Notes under the pieces: generated by a model
The model's input: only the letters and a program-made list of their open reading frames with translations
Databases searched by the model: none
Told to the model about the DNA's origin: nothing
Translations under genes and position numbers: made by a program
Part shown: positions 37,151 to 47,081 of the stretch, piece after piece
Numbering within the stretch: position 1 is the stretch's first letter
Layout of the letters: every line of letters starts with the position of its first letter
Source of the DNA: Marixanthomonas ophiurae
Lineage (GTDB): Bacteria; Bacteroidota; Bacteroidia; Flavobacteriales; Flavobacteriaceae
Reading direction: 5' to 3'
Assembly: GCF_003413745.1 (NCBI RefSeq)
Contig: NZ_QVID01000001.1
Coordinates: 1,860,001-1,924,000, forward strand
Length of the DNA: 64,000 nucleotides

Positions 37151-40100
37151 ATGAAAAAATTTACTTTTCTATGGTGTTTATTGCTCTGTCTCACGACGGC
37201 AATGAATGCTCAAACAGACAAATCGTCCATTAACGATTTGTTGAATAGGTATTCTCAATTGGAGACTCAAAGTGGATCAATTTCCGAACACTTTACAAAA
37301 GAGGAACAGCGAATGCTGCGTACCTATTTCATGAATCAGCAACCGGCAAGAGCTGCTAATGGTGTTGAAGGCGTTAGTCTAGATAATTCTGAAGAAGCAA
37401 GACAGCTTATTACTTCTGAGGCACAACAGATTGCTCATAAGTACCAGTCTATTCCTCTATTTGAACCTTCGGCTAATAAGGATAGTTCTGAGGAAGCAAG
37501 AAAAATCAGTGTTTCTTTAGAAAACAGAGCAAATGCTAAGCAACAAAACCCTTTGTTTGTAACTTCGAGAGCTCTTACTATTAATTATGAAATGCCACCT
37601 GGAACAAGGAATTTTAGTGATTTTGTGGCCACAGAAAGTACACAAACCATTAATTTGCCTGAAGGAACTGCATCTGTAGTGACCGGACAAAGAAACCCAT
37701 CGGCTGTTATTGCCTATTCTGATAGAACTGTCTTTGAAGGAGACTATTCAGGTACATTGGTGAATGAAGATTTTGCAGGTGGTCCTGGCGCAACTGCTAT
37801 TCAATTATGCGGAGATATTGTAAGTAGTGATGGTGGTGGATGTTTCCCCGCTGGTGAACTGGAAGACGGTTTTAATATTACAGCGAGTAACGATGGTCCT
37901 GACAATGGAGTTATCTATATTGGCGCTGGAGCCATAGGAAATACCTCAACACTTATGGGGGCAAATAGCTTTGCAGATTTTACGTTGCTTAATTTTGCAC
38001 CCGATGGTGCTTATGCAATTGGAGCTGATCTTTTTGTGGATTCTGTATCCAATGCCGAAATTAGAGTCTATGACACAGCAGGTGTTTTAGTGGAAACTTT
38101 TACCATTACAAATACCCCAAATACTGAAAATTTCGTTGGCATAATTTCCGACGACCCTATTGGGCATGTTGAATATGAAGCCGAAGCAGATGCTGGAGAG
38201 CTTTTCGGCAATTTTGTATTTGGAACTGACGCTAATGGCGGCGGAGGCGGCGGAACAGCCTGTTCTCAAGAACATCCTTATGCAGCAGGTACGTATGCAG
38301 GTGTAGGGTCGTCAATTGACTCTGATTTTAAAACTGCTGTGGATATTCAGGTAGCTATGGGAGAAGATTTTACTTTGGAAAGCATTGAGGTTCCCTTCCT
38401 TACTTTTGCACCAGAAGACGCACCGGTAGCCGCAAATGTTGTGTATTATGAAGATGATGGTGGATTACCAGGCGCTATGATAGGAAGCGAGACAGTTGTT
38501 CCAACCGTATTGAGTTCAGCTCCTTGGATAAACCCGATTGCATTTGAATTTTTTACTAGTTTACCAATAACTCCATTCACTTTTGAAGGAGATGCTTCAT
38601 CTGATACTACCTATTGGGTAGAAATTAGTATGGGTACTGCAACTAACCAACCTACGGTTTTTTGGGAAGGTACTCTAGATACTCCTGTAGAAGGTGAACC
38701 AGCAGCACAATTTGATGGTACTCTTGGAACTTGGAGTGTGCCAGATCCGCTTCAAGAAACAATTTATACTTTTGATGGAAACTGTGAGCCTATGGGCGGT
38801 GGTGGTGTTGCTTGTTCAGAAGAACATCCGTACGCAGCAGGCACTTATGCAGGTGTAGGTTCGTCAGTTGATTCTGATTTTAAAACCGCCGTTGATATCG
38901 ACGTGGCTATGGGAGAAGATTTTACTTTGGAAGCCATTGAGGTTCCCTTTCTTACTTTCGCACCAGAAGATCCACCGACAACTGCAAACGTAGTTTATTA
39001 TGAAGATGCTGGCGGATTACCAGGCGCTATGATTGGGAGCGAGACAGTTGTTCCAACTGTATTGAGTTCAGCTCCTTGGATAAACCCGATTGCATTTGAA
39101 TTTTTTACTAGTTTACCAATAACTCCATTCACTTTTGAAGGAGATGCTTCATCTGATACTACCTATTGGGTAGAAATTAGTATGGGTACTGCAACTAACC
39201 AACCTACGGTTTTTTGGGAAGGTACTCTAGATACTCCTGTAGAAGGTGAACCAGCAGCACAATTTGATGGTACTCTTGGAACTTGGAGTGTGCCAGATCC
39301 GCTTCAAGAAACAATTTATACTTTTGACGGAACTTGTACTCCTATGGGAGGAGGTGGTCCAGGACCACTCACTACAGTTTATGGTGTTAATAATGCTAAC
39401 CAAGACCTAATTGGTTTTGGAACTGCAACTCCAGGAGATACTGAAGTTTTTGGAACATCACTGGTAACAGCAAATTTTGAAAATGCAGGAGCTATTGATC
39501 CAGCAAACCCTACAACAGGATATGTATTGGACAATGGAGGAGATTTCTACTCTTTTGATGTAACCACTGGAATATATACCTCGTTAGGAAATATTCCTGG
39601 TGATTGGGTAGGTATGGAATATAACCTTGCTACTGGTGATCTTTATGCAATAGCAGGTACAGATTTATATACAATTGACCCAGCAGGTCTTTCAGCTACT
39701 TTAGTAGGTTCTTTAGGGCTTGCTACGGGTGCTCTTCCTGTTGCGTTAGCTATCGATGGTGCTGGAGTAGGATATACCTATGATATTGTTGATGATAGTT
39801 TATATAGTGTAGATCTTGCTACAGGAACTGCCACGCTGGTTGGTCCTATTGGTTTTGATGCTAACTTCGGTCAAGGTATGGCGTATGATCCAACAACCGA
39901 TGTAGTTTATATGGCCGCTTTTAATGGTGGTGCTTTTGCAGCCGAATGGCGCTCTGTGGATACAACTACAGGAAGTACTACTTTAATTGGTGCAATTGTT
40001 ACTGACGATCCTGATCCACAAGTCGCTTGGGCATCAGTTGGAGAAACATTACCTCCTCCAGCCTGTCCTGAACCATTGAACCTTGCGGTTACAGTTGTTG

Positions 40101-41371
40101 GGCCAACTTCTGCTGATCTTTCTTGGGATGCAGAGCCTAATGCTAGTAGTGGCTATATTTGGTACGTGTTTGATCAAGGTGCAAATCCAGCAACGGATAC
40201 ACCTGTAGAAACAGGAACAACTCCAAGTGGTACAACTACGGCAACGGCAACAGCCTTGAGCGGTGGTTTAAGTTATGACTTCTATGTAGTTGCAGATTGT
40301 AGTGGAGATGGATTAAGTAAATTTGCAGGACCTATTACATTTGCAACTCCACCTGCGTGTGGCGGTAAGTTTTATGACAATGGTGGTCTAGACGGGGATT
40401 ATGCAAACGATTCAGATGATACAGTTACTATTAACCCTGAAAATTCGGGAGAGCTTGTAACAGTAACTTTTACTTCGTTTGACGTGGAAGAAGCTTGGGA
40501 TGCATTATATGTTTATGATGGACCTGATACTACTTTCCCATTAATTGATAGTGGAAACCCCGCAACCAATAGTGGTTTCCCAGCTGGTGGATATTATGGA
40601 ACAACACCTCCTGGACCTTTTACGTCTAGCGATGCTAGTGGTGCTCTTACATTTGTGTTCTTGAGTGACGGCTCTGTGCCACGCCCAGGATGGGAGGCAG
40701 ATGTAGTATGTGCTATACCACCACCACCAAATGATATGATCGCCAACTCTATTGATGTTGATGAAATAGGATTCCCTTATACAGATCCTGCCGTACAGAT
40801 GCAAGTTGCAACTACGGAAGACGGTAATCCTACTGGATGTAACATTGATGGTGCTAACGGTGTTTGGTATAACTTTGTACCTAATGGAGACGGAGACGTT
40901 ACAGCAAGTATTACATCTCCTGCAGGAGCTAGTGTGGTAACATTCTTTGAAGCGTCAGACGAAAATGCTTCAGAAACAGATCTTACATTGGTGAACCAAG
41001 GAACAAATCAATGTTTGCCAGGTACATCAACAACTATCAATACAACTGCAGGACAAGCCTATTACGTGTTTGTTGTAAACACAGGAGGTCCTACAGATAT
41101 AACTATCGATGGAACAAACTTAGGAACTGAAGATAACGCTATTGAAGGGTTTTCTTACTATCCAAACCCAGCAGATAGTTCGCTTACATTAAGAGCGATT
41201 GATACTATTGAAAATGTAGCTATTTACAGTATTTTAGGTCAAAAAGTAATAGATCAAACTATTGGAAATGTATCTACAGAATTGAATATTTCTGCTTTGA
41301 GTACAGGAACATACATAATGAAAGTTTCTGTAAATGGAGAAATAGGAACTTATAAAGTGATTAAAAGGTAA
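37151..41371 (+). CDS. Giant T9SS-exported adhesin-like protein A, 1406 aa
   Basis: A modular secreted protein rich in Asp, Thr, Gly and Asn with few Lys. In order: signal peptide (1-21); an N-terminal region of unknown fold (to about 365); two tandem 184-residue repeats (about 371-554 and 555-738, starting CSQEHPYAAGTYAGVG and CSEEHPYAAGTYAGVG); a beta-propeller-like section (about 740-970); a fibronectin III domain (from 972); a CUB domain (from about 1070, CGGKFYDNGGLDGDYAN); a PPC-like domain (from about 1190) and a T9SS sorting domain (about 1326-1406). It probably acts as a surface adhesin or matrix protein. The ligand is unknown. Confidence 0.9.
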   Translation: MKKFTFLWCLLLCLTTAMNAQTDKSSINDLLNRYSQLETQSGSISEHFTKEEQRMLRTYFMNQQPARAANGVEGVSLDNSEEARQLITSEAQQIAHKYQSIPLFEPSANKDSSEEARKISVSLENRANAKQQNPLFVTSRALTINYEMPPGTRNFSDFVATESTQTINLPEGTASVVTGQRNPSAVIAYSDRTVFEGDYSGTLVNEDFAGGPGATAIQLCGDIVSSDGGGCFPAGELEDGFNITASNDGPDNGVIYIGAGAIGNTSTLMGANSFADFTLLNFAPDGAYAIGADLFVDSVSNAEIRVYDTAGVLVETFTITNTPNTENFVGIISDDPIGHVEYEAEADAGELFGNFVFGTDANGGGGGGTACSQEHPYAAGTYAGVGSSIDSDFKTAVDIQVAMGEDFTLESIEVPFLTFAPEDAPVAANVVYYEDDGGLPGAMIGSETVVPTVLSSAPWINPIAFEFFTSLPITPFTFEGDASSDTTYWVEISMGTATNQPTVFWEGTLDTPVEGEPAAQFDGTLGTWSVPDPLQETIYTFDGNCEPMGGGGVACSEEHPYAAGTYAGVGSSVDSDFKTAVDIDVAMGEDFTLEAIEVPFLTFAPEDPPTTANVVYYEDAGGLPGAMIGSETVVPTVLSSAPWINPIAFEFFTSLPITPFTFEGDASSDTTYWVEISMGTATNQPTVFWEGTLDTPVEGEPAAQFDGTLGTWSVPDPLQETIYTFDGTCTPMGGGGPGPLTTVYGVNNANQDLIGFGTATPGDTEVFGTSLVTANFENAGAIDPANPTTGYVLDNGGDFYSFDVTTGIYTSLGNIPGDWVGMEYNLATGDLYAIAGTDLYTIDPAGLSATLVGSLGLATGALPVALAIDGAGVGYTYDIVDDSLYSVDLATGTATLVGPIGFDANFGQGMAYDPTTDVVYMAAFNGGAFAAEWRSVDTTTGSTTLIGAIVTDDPDPQVAWASVGETLPPPACPEPLNLAVTVVGPTSADLSWDAEPNASSGYIWYVFDQGANPATDTPVETGTTPSGTTTATATALSGGLSYDFYVVADCSGDGLSKFAGPITFATPPACGGKFYDNGGLDGDYANDSDDTVTINPENSGELVTVTFTSFDVEEAWDALYVYDGPDTTFPLIDSGNPATNSGFPAGGYYGTTPPGPFTSSDASGALTFVFLSDGSVPRPGWEADVVCAIPPPPNDMIANSIDVDEIGFPYTDPAVQMQVATTEDGNPTGCNIDGANGVWYNFVPNGDGDVTASITSPAGASVVTFFEASDENASETDLTLVNQGTNQCLPGTSTTINTTAGQAYYVFVVNTGGPTDITIDGTNLGTEDNAIEGFSYYPNPADSSLTLRAIDTIENVAIYSILGQKVIDQTIGNVSTELNISALSTGTYIMKVSVNGEIGTYKVIKR
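38261..39364 (+). repeat. Two tandem 552-bp coding repeats in adhesin A
   Basis: Units begin at 38261 and 38813. The last part of each is identical over 269 bp (38507-38775 against 39059-39327), while the 5' part of each differs at many positions. This mosaic pattern indicates recent duplication or gene conversion of the 3' half. Confidence 0.9.
40722..41371 (+). repeat. 3' tail shared with adhesin B (44379-45028)
   Basis: Both genes end in a near-identical stretch of about 650 bp encoding the third PPC-like domain and the sorting domain, offset by 3657 bp. Their terminators also match. Upstream sequences before both ATGs (ATATTAACTAAA, TCTAATT, TTAATTATG-like) are similar too. Confidence 0.85.
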
Positions 41372-41393
41372 CAACCTTTTTCCTTTAAGTTTT

Positions 41394-41427
41394 AAAAGCC
41401 ATCCCGGCATACGGGATGGCTTTTTTT
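41394..41427 (+). terminator. Terminator of adhesin A
   Basis: A 13-bp stem (AAAAGCCATCCCG/CGGGATGGCTTTT) with a GCATA loop and T run. A near-identical structure ends adhesin B at 45050-45082. Confidence 0.92.
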
Positions 41428-41566
41428 ATATAGCTCTATAGTCCTAGTAATGTATTGTGTTTATATGGTATAAGTTCTTAACTCTAGGTTATACATGGGC
41501 AAACTATTAAAACAGTTTTATTTTCATTACATTTAAGCCAATATTAACTAAACTCTAATTTTAATT

Positions 41567-44500
41567 ATGAAAAAAACTACTTTATTATTCTTTGTCTTCT
41601 GTAGCATAGTTGCTACAATGGAGGCACAGTTTATTCAACCTAACTCTTCCTTACATGGATCAAAGAGTGTTGGGGTTGAAAATGAAAAACAACAAACTGC
41701 ACCAATTAAGGAGTTATTGGCAAGACTTCACAGCTCTGAAAATCAAGCTGGACTGGATCAACAACAATTCAATTCAGCTGAAAGACAGGTTTTGAGTGCT
41801 TACCTTAGAGGACAAAACACTAGTAATAGAGCGCCACAAGCAACTCTTCTTGAAGAAGGGTTTGATGATATTACTACCTTACCAGGGGCTGGCTTTACTT
41901 TTGCAAATGCTAGTGATAGTCCTGGGACATCAGAATGGTTCCAAGGGAATGATTTGGTTTTTCCATCACAAACAGGTGGGCCGACGGCCTATATTGGAGC
42001 CAATTTTAACAGTACAGCAGGTTCTGTGATAAACAACTTTATGATAACACCTGTATTAAATTTGGAGAATGGAGATGAAATCACTTTTTGGACTAGAACT
42101 ACTGATGTTGGACCAGATTTATTTCCAGACCGTTTAGAAGTTAGAATTAGCCCTGATGGCGCTAATGTGGATCCGGCTGGACCTTCTGATGTTGGTTCCT
42201 ATACCGAATTGTTACTTGAAATTAACCCAGCTTTAGGAGATGATTATCCTCATGGTTGGACTGAATTTACAGCAACCGTATCAGGACTTACTGGAGCAAT
42301 AGACACTAGGGTTGCCTTTAGATATTGGGTTACAGACGGAGGTCCTGTTGGAAGCAATTCAGATTATATAGGTATTGATACCTTAACTATTGAAGAAGCC
42401 GGCGGTGGAAGCGGTGGTGTTTCTACAGTTTATGCTAAAGATGCAACAGCAATATGTACTGGAGGTGATTTTGGATCATTCCCTTTAGATGGTCCTTATA
42501 ATTTAAACACAGTTAATAATGACCCTGTAGCTAACTTTGCTGGAGATTTTGATGGTTCAGGGACATTATATACAATGGATAATGATAATTTAACTTTATT
42601 AACTATCGATCCAGCTACTGGTATTTCAACAACAGTGGGGCCTCTTACAAATATTGTAGCAGGTCATGGTACAAGAGGTTTAGCCTGGAATGAAGCCAAT
42701 AGTACTATGTATCTACTTAGTGGTTTAGGTGATGATGTTACCTTATATACTGTAGATTTATCCAGTGGAACTTTAACTGAAATAGGTACTACTACTATAG
42801 CAGGGTTTGTAGGAATATGGTTAGCTATTGATAACGATGGAAACGCTTATATGGCAGATATAGGGTTGGATAATTTATATTCTATGGATCTTGCTACAGG
42901 AGCAGCAACTGAAATAGGACCCCTTGGAATCGATATAAGCTTCGCACAAGATGCTGATTTTGATCCTGAAACTGGTATCTTATATATGGGAGCATATATT
43001 GGAGGCGGTGTAAATCAATGGGCATCTGTAGATACTGCTACTGGAGCAGCAACTGGCTTAGGTCCTGTAAATGCAGATTGTGCTGAGTTGACTATTGTTG
43101 CTATTGAAGGAGCTGGAACACCTCCTCCACCACCAAACTGTACTAGTACAGCATATGACTCAACTGCAGTACCATTTGATATTGATGGAGCAGATACTTC
43201 AACAGCAGATTGTGGTAACGCACCAAATGAAATTCCTATCACAGTAACAGATATAGGAACTATTGGTGACGGCGCAACATTGGAAAATATAACTATAGAT
43301 ATTGCCCATACTTTTTCAGGAGACCTTGATATTTCATTGGTTTCTCCTGCAGGTACCGAATTAGTGCTTGCGCAAGATTTAGGTGGTGGAACAGATGATG
43401 CCTACAATGGAACTATGTTCGAAGACGGCGGAGCTGATATTTCAGGAGCAACTGCTCCATTTGGTGTTGGTCCATATATGGCTGTAGGGGGTACATTTGC
43501 AGATACCTTTGATGGTGAAAGCGTTTCAGGTGATTGGATAATAAAGGTTTGTGATGATGCTGGCGGAGATACTGGTCAAGTATTACAGTTCTCTATGTCT
43601 ATTTGTGTGCCACCAACCAACGATGAATGTGAAAATGCATACGCGCTTTCTTGTGGTGATACCTTTACAGGAGAAACAACAAGCGACACTGATTCAGGAG
43701 GTAACACTGCACCAGATGAGTTTTTCTCTTATACCGGAAGCGGCGATACTGAATTGGTAACTATTTCTCTTTGTGGAGGTGGTACTGATTTTGATACTGT
43801 ACTAAGGGTATACGACTCTTGTGATCTAACTACTATTGTTGCTGAAAATGATGATTCATGTGGTTTACAATCTGAAGTTACATTTGTTTCCGATGGCTCT
43901 ACTACCTATTTGATAATGGTAGAAGGTTTTGATGTTAATTCAGGTAACTTTACCTTAGATGTAACATGTGAAGAGCCTTTAGAAAACGATTTCTGTGAAG
44001 GTGCTTTACCAATTGCTTGTGGTGAAACTATTACTGGTTCTACAGATGGAGCTACACCAGATACTGGTGCTCCAGAATGTAGTGGAGTTTCTATCACTGC
44101 TCCAGGTGTTTGGTACACGTTTACAGATGATTCTGGATTAGTTACAGATTACACTGTATCACTTTGTGATTCAGATTATGACACTAAATTATCTGTATAT
44201 TCAGGAGACTGTGGAACATTAGTCTGTGAAGCAGGTAATGATGACTCTTGTGGCTCAGACGGGTTGAAATCTGAAGCTTCATTCCAAGGTGATGGTAATA
44301 CTACCTACTATATATTAGTACACGGATTTGGAGGAGCTACTGGAAACTATTCATTAAATGTAGATTGTCTTCCTGTACCACCACCAAACGATATGATTGC
44401 TAACTCAATCGATGTGGATGAAATAGGGATTCCTTATACAGATCCTGCTGTGCCAATGCCTGCAGCTACAACTGAAGGCGGTAACCCTACCGGATGTAAT

Positions 44501-45028
44501 ATTGATGGTGCCAACGGTGTTTGGTATAACTTTGTAGCTAATGAAGATGGAGAAGCTACAGCGAGTATTACATCTCCTGCAGGAGCAAGTGTAGTAACGT
44601 TCTTTGGGGCTCCAGATGAAAATGCTTCAGAAACAGATCTTACTTTGGTAAACCAAGGAACCAACCAATGTTTGCCAGGAACATCAACAACTATCAATAC
44701 CACTGCAGGACAAACATATTATGTGTTTGTTGTTAACACTGGTGGTACTACAGATATAACAATTGATGGAATAGGGTTAGGTACGGAAGATAACGCTATT
44801 GAAGGGTTCTCTTACTATCCAAATCCTGCAGATGATATGATTTCTCTGAGAGCAATGGATACTATTGAAAATGTAGCCATTTACAGTATTTTAGGTCAAA
44901 AAGTTATGGGCCAAACTATTGGAAATGTATCTACAGAGTTGAATATTTCTGCTTTAAGTACAGGAACGTATATAATGAAAGTTTCTGTAAATGGAGAAAT
45001 AGGAACTTATAAGGTGATTAAAAGGTAA
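41567..45028 (+). CDS. Giant T9SS-exported adhesin-like protein B, 1153 aa
   Basis: In order: signal peptide (1-21); an N-terminal helical part (to about 95); a cleaved-adhesin/choice-of-anchor J domain (about 95-285, LLEEGFDDITTLPGAGFTFA); a beta-propeller-like section (about 286-520); a proprotein-convertase P domain (about 524-682, AHTFSGDLDISLVSPAGTEL); two PPC-like domains (about 683-804 and 805-936); a third PPC-like domain; and a T9SS sorting domain. The last 215 or so residues are near-identical to adhesin A. No protease catalytic domain accompanies the P domain, so it is an adhesive or matrix protein by inference. Confidence 0.9.
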   Translation: MKKTTLLFFVFCSIVATMEAQFIQPNSSLHGSKSVGVENEKQQTAPIKELLARLHSSENQAGLDQQQFNSAERQVLSAYLRGQNTSNRAPQATLLEEGFDDITTLPGAGFTFANASDSPGTSEWFQGNDLVFPSQTGGPTAYIGANFNSTAGSVINNFMITPVLNLENGDEITFWTRTTDVGPDLFPDRLEVRISPDGANVDPAGPSDVGSYTELLLEINPALGDDYPHGWTEFTATVSGLTGAIDTRVAFRYWVTDGGPVGSNSDYIGIDTLTIEEAGGGSGGVSTVYAKDATAICTGGDFGSFPLDGPYNLNTVNNDPVANFAGDFDGSGTLYTMDNDNLTLLTIDPATGISTTVGPLTNIVAGHGTRGLAWNEANSTMYLLSGLGDDVTLYTVDLSSGTLTEIGTTTIAGFVGIWLAIDNDGNAYMADIGLDNLYSMDLATGAATEIGPLGIDISFAQDADFDPETGILYMGAYIGGGVNQWASVDTATGAATGLGPVNADCAELTIVAIEGAGTPPPPPNCTSTAYDSTAVPFDIDGADTSTADCGNAPNEIPITVTDIGTIGDGATLENITIDIAHTFSGDLDISLVSPAGTELVLAQDLGGGTDDAYNGTMFEDGGADISGATAPFGVGPYMAVGGTFADTFDGESVSGDWIIKVCDDAGGDTGQVLQFSMSICVPPTNDECENAYALSCGDTFTGETTSDTDSGGNTAPDEFFSYTGSGDTELVTISLCGGGTDFDTVLRVYDSCDLTTIVAENDDSCGLQSEVTFVSDGSTTYLIMVEGFDVNSGNFTLDVTCEEPLENDFCEGALPIACGETITGSTDGATPDTGAPECSGVSITAPGVWYTFTDDSGLVTDYTVSLCDSDYDTKLSVYSGDCGTLVCEAGNDDSCGSDGLKSEASFQGDGNTTYYILVHGFGGATGNYSLNVDCLPVPPPNDMIANSIDVDEIGIPYTDPAVPMPAATTEGGNPTGCNIDGANGVWYNFVANEDGEATASITSPAGASVVTFFGAPDENASETDLTLVNQGTNQCLPGTSTTINTTAGQTYYVFVVNTGGTTDITIDGIGLGTEDNAIEGFSYYPNPADDMISLRAMDTIENVAIYSILGQKVMGQTIGNVSTELNISALSTGTYIMKVSVNGEIGTYKVIKR

Positions 45029-45049
45029 CTATTTTTTTCTTTAAGTTTT

Positions 45050-45082
45050 AAAAGCCATCCCGGTATACGGGATGGCTTTTTT
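45050..45082 (+). terminator. Terminator of adhesin B
   Basis: A 13-bp stem (AAAAGCCATCCCG/CGGGATGGCTTTT) differing from the adhesin A copy by one loop base (GTATA instead of GCATA). Confidence 0.92.
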
Positions 45083-45088
45083 ATTCGT

Positions 45089-45096
45089 TACATTTG
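45089..45096 (+). promoter_or_regulatory. TAnnTTTG element directly before the glycosyltransferase gene
   Basis: TACATTTG ends 4 nt before the ATG at 45101, directly downstream of the adhesin B terminator. No -33 element is seen. Confidence 0.45.
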
Positions 45097-45100
45097 TGTG

Positions 45101-46102
45101 ATGAATAGCAGTTTTTCATTTATAATCCCTGTTTACAACCGTCCAGAAGAAATTAAAGAGCTTTTGGAAAGCTTTGCATTACTTGATTATAGCAAGCCGT
45201 ATGAAATTGTAATAGTCGAAGATGGGTCATCACTTTCTAGCGAAACTATTGTAAATCAATATTCAGAAAAATTAAACATTTCATATTATTATAAGAAAAA
45301 TTCTGGTCCAGGCTTGTCCCGTAATTTTGGAATGGAGAAAGCAACGGGTAACTATTTTATAATACTAGATTCAGATTGTTTGCTACCTCCACATTATTTA
45401 TCTACTGTGGAAAATTTTCTTGAAAACAATTATTACGATTGTTATGGAGGTGCTGATGCTGCTCACGAAAGCTTTACCAATTTACAAAAGGCAATTAACT
45501 ATGTAATGACTTCTTTTCTTACTACTGGAGGCATACGCGGTAATAAAAAAAGCGTAACCAATTTTGAACCTAGGAGTTTTAATATGGGGATTTCAAAAAA
45601 GGCATTTTTAAAGACAGGAGGTTATGGAAAAATTCACCCAGGGGAAGATCCCGATCTTTCACACCGAATTGTTCAACATGGATTTAAAACCACTTTTATA
45701 CCAAATGCCTATGTTTTTCATAAACGGCGTATCTCTTGGCAAAAATTCTATGTACAAGTAAAAAAGTTTGGTTTGGTACGTCCAATTCTTAACAAATGGC
45801 ATCCGAAAGCTTCAAGAATCACATTTTGGTTTCCATTATTTTTTGTCTTTTTTGTCTTAATATCCATAGCTATATCTTTTATATTTAGTTGGATAATGTT
45901 AATACCTCTATTGTTTTATATTTTATTGATCTTTGTTGATTCTAGCATAAAAAATAAAAGTATTCTTATTGGTTTATTATCTGTTATCGCTTTATTTATT
46001 CAGTTTTTTGGTTACGGAATCGCTTTTTTAAAATCTACTTTTTATATTGGTTTGCTGAAAAGAGATCCCCAAAAACAATTCCCTGCATTGTTCTTTAATT
46101 AA
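45101..46102 (+). CDS. Family 2 glycosyltransferase
   Basis: About 333 residues, starting at ATG 45101 rather than the GTG 3 bp earlier. The GT-A domain has FIIPVYNRPEEIKELLESF and the metal-binding DSDCLLP, and NMGISKKAFLKTGGYGKIHPGEDPDLSHR contains the acceptor-side motif. Three to four hydrophobic helices at the C-terminus anchor it in the membrane. It could add sugars to lipid-linked glycan, lipopolysaccharide or T9SS cargo. It is followed by a YbbR-like gene 13 bp later. Confidence 0.9.
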   Translation: MNSSFSFIIPVYNRPEEIKELLESFALLDYSKPYEIVIVEDGSSLSSETIVNQYSEKLNISYYYKKNSGPGLSRNFGMEKATGNYFIILDSDCLLPPHYLSTVENFLENNYYDCYGGADAAHESFTNLQKAINYVMTSFLTTGGIRGNKKSVTNFEPRSFNMGISKKAFLKTGGYGKIHPGEDPDLSHRIVQHGFKTTFIPNAYVFHKRRISWQKFYVQVKKFGLVRPILNKWHPKASRITFWFPLFFVFFVLISIAISFIFSWIMLIPLLFYILLIFVDSSIKNKSILIGLLSVIALFIQFFGYGIAFLKSTFYIGLLKRDPQKQFPALFFN

Positions 46103-46115
46103 ACCACTTATTTAA

Positions 46116-47081
46116 ATGACTCCAAAACCTAATCGAAAATATAATACCGGTAAGATTAAAAAATTTTTAGTCTTCCTTTTTTTGGCAATTTTATTTTGGG
46201 TACTCACAAAATTTTCAAGGGAATATACTGCAACTGTTGACGCTTCGATAGTTTATAAAAGCATTCCAAATGAAACCTTATTAGCAGAAAATAATCCCGA
46301 GGAACTTTCATTTGATCTTACTACAAATGGATTTGAATTTTTTTACTACAAAATAAAACAACCCGTAATTACAATAAACATTTCAGATTATTACACGAAA
46401 GGAAATAAAACAATAGCTATCACCGACATTCAATTAACAAGCCTGATTTCAAATCAGCTAGATAAAAATCTTTCGGTAAAAAACCTATCTTTAAATGACT
46501 TAAAAGTACATCTAGAACTTTTAGTTTCAAAAAAGATTCCTGTTTTTTCAAAGGCTAAGCTTAGTTATAAAAAGGGGTATATGAGTTTGGATACCTTAAA
46601 AATAAAACCAGATTCAGTACAATTGTCAGGTCCTTCAGAAATAATTAAAAAAATTGATTCCATTCCTACAAAATCAAAAAACTTTAATGACATTGATGAA
46701 GATTTTCAAGAAACGATAGAAGTTGCATTACCGGATATTCCTTCACTTTCTGTATCACCAAAAGAAGCAGAACTCTCAATAAAGGTTCAAGAGTTTACCC
46801 AAAAGCAAATAACCCTACCCATAGAAGTTATTAACCTGCCACAAGGGACCATTATTAAACTGATCCCTGAAGTTACCATAATAAGCTTTAATGTGCCTGT
46901 GAAAGATTTCAATAAAATTTCTAAAAATGACTTTCGCTTGTTTTGTGATTTTTCAAATAAAAACGAAAAAGAAAACTTTATGCTAACTCAATTTTCAAAA
47001 AAGCCGATAGACATTCGAGATGTTGAAATTAAAGATGAAAAAATTGACTTTTTAATATTTAAACAAGATTCCGAAGAATGA
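46116..47081 (+). CDS. YbbR-like domain protein
   Basis: A 321-residue protein with one N-terminal membrane helix (FLVFLFLAILFWVLTKF) and periplasmic beta-rich YbbR-like repeats, such as PDSVQLSGPSEIIKKIDSIP, which has the D-S-V-x-v-x-G-P motif. YbbR/CdaR in Firmicutes regulates the diadenylate cyclase CdaA. In Bacteroidota the link to c-di-AMP is inferred. Its stop overlaps the coaE ATG (ATGA). Confidence 0.85.
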   Translation: MTPKPNRKYNTGKIKKFLVFLFLAILFWVLTKFSREYTATVDASIVYKSIPNETLLAENNPEELSFDLTTNGFEFFYYKIKQPVITINISDYYTKGNKTIAITDIQLTSLISNQLDKNLSVKNLSLNDLKVHLELLVSKKIPVFSKAKLSYKKGYMSLDTLKIKPDSVQLSGPSEIIKKIDSIPTKSKNFNDIDEDFQETIEVALPDIPSLSVSPKEAELSIKVQEFTQKQITLPIEVINLPQGTIIKLIPEVTIISFNVPVKDFNKISKNDFRLFCDFSNKNEKENFMLTQFSKKPIDIRDVEIKDEKIDFLIFKQDSEE

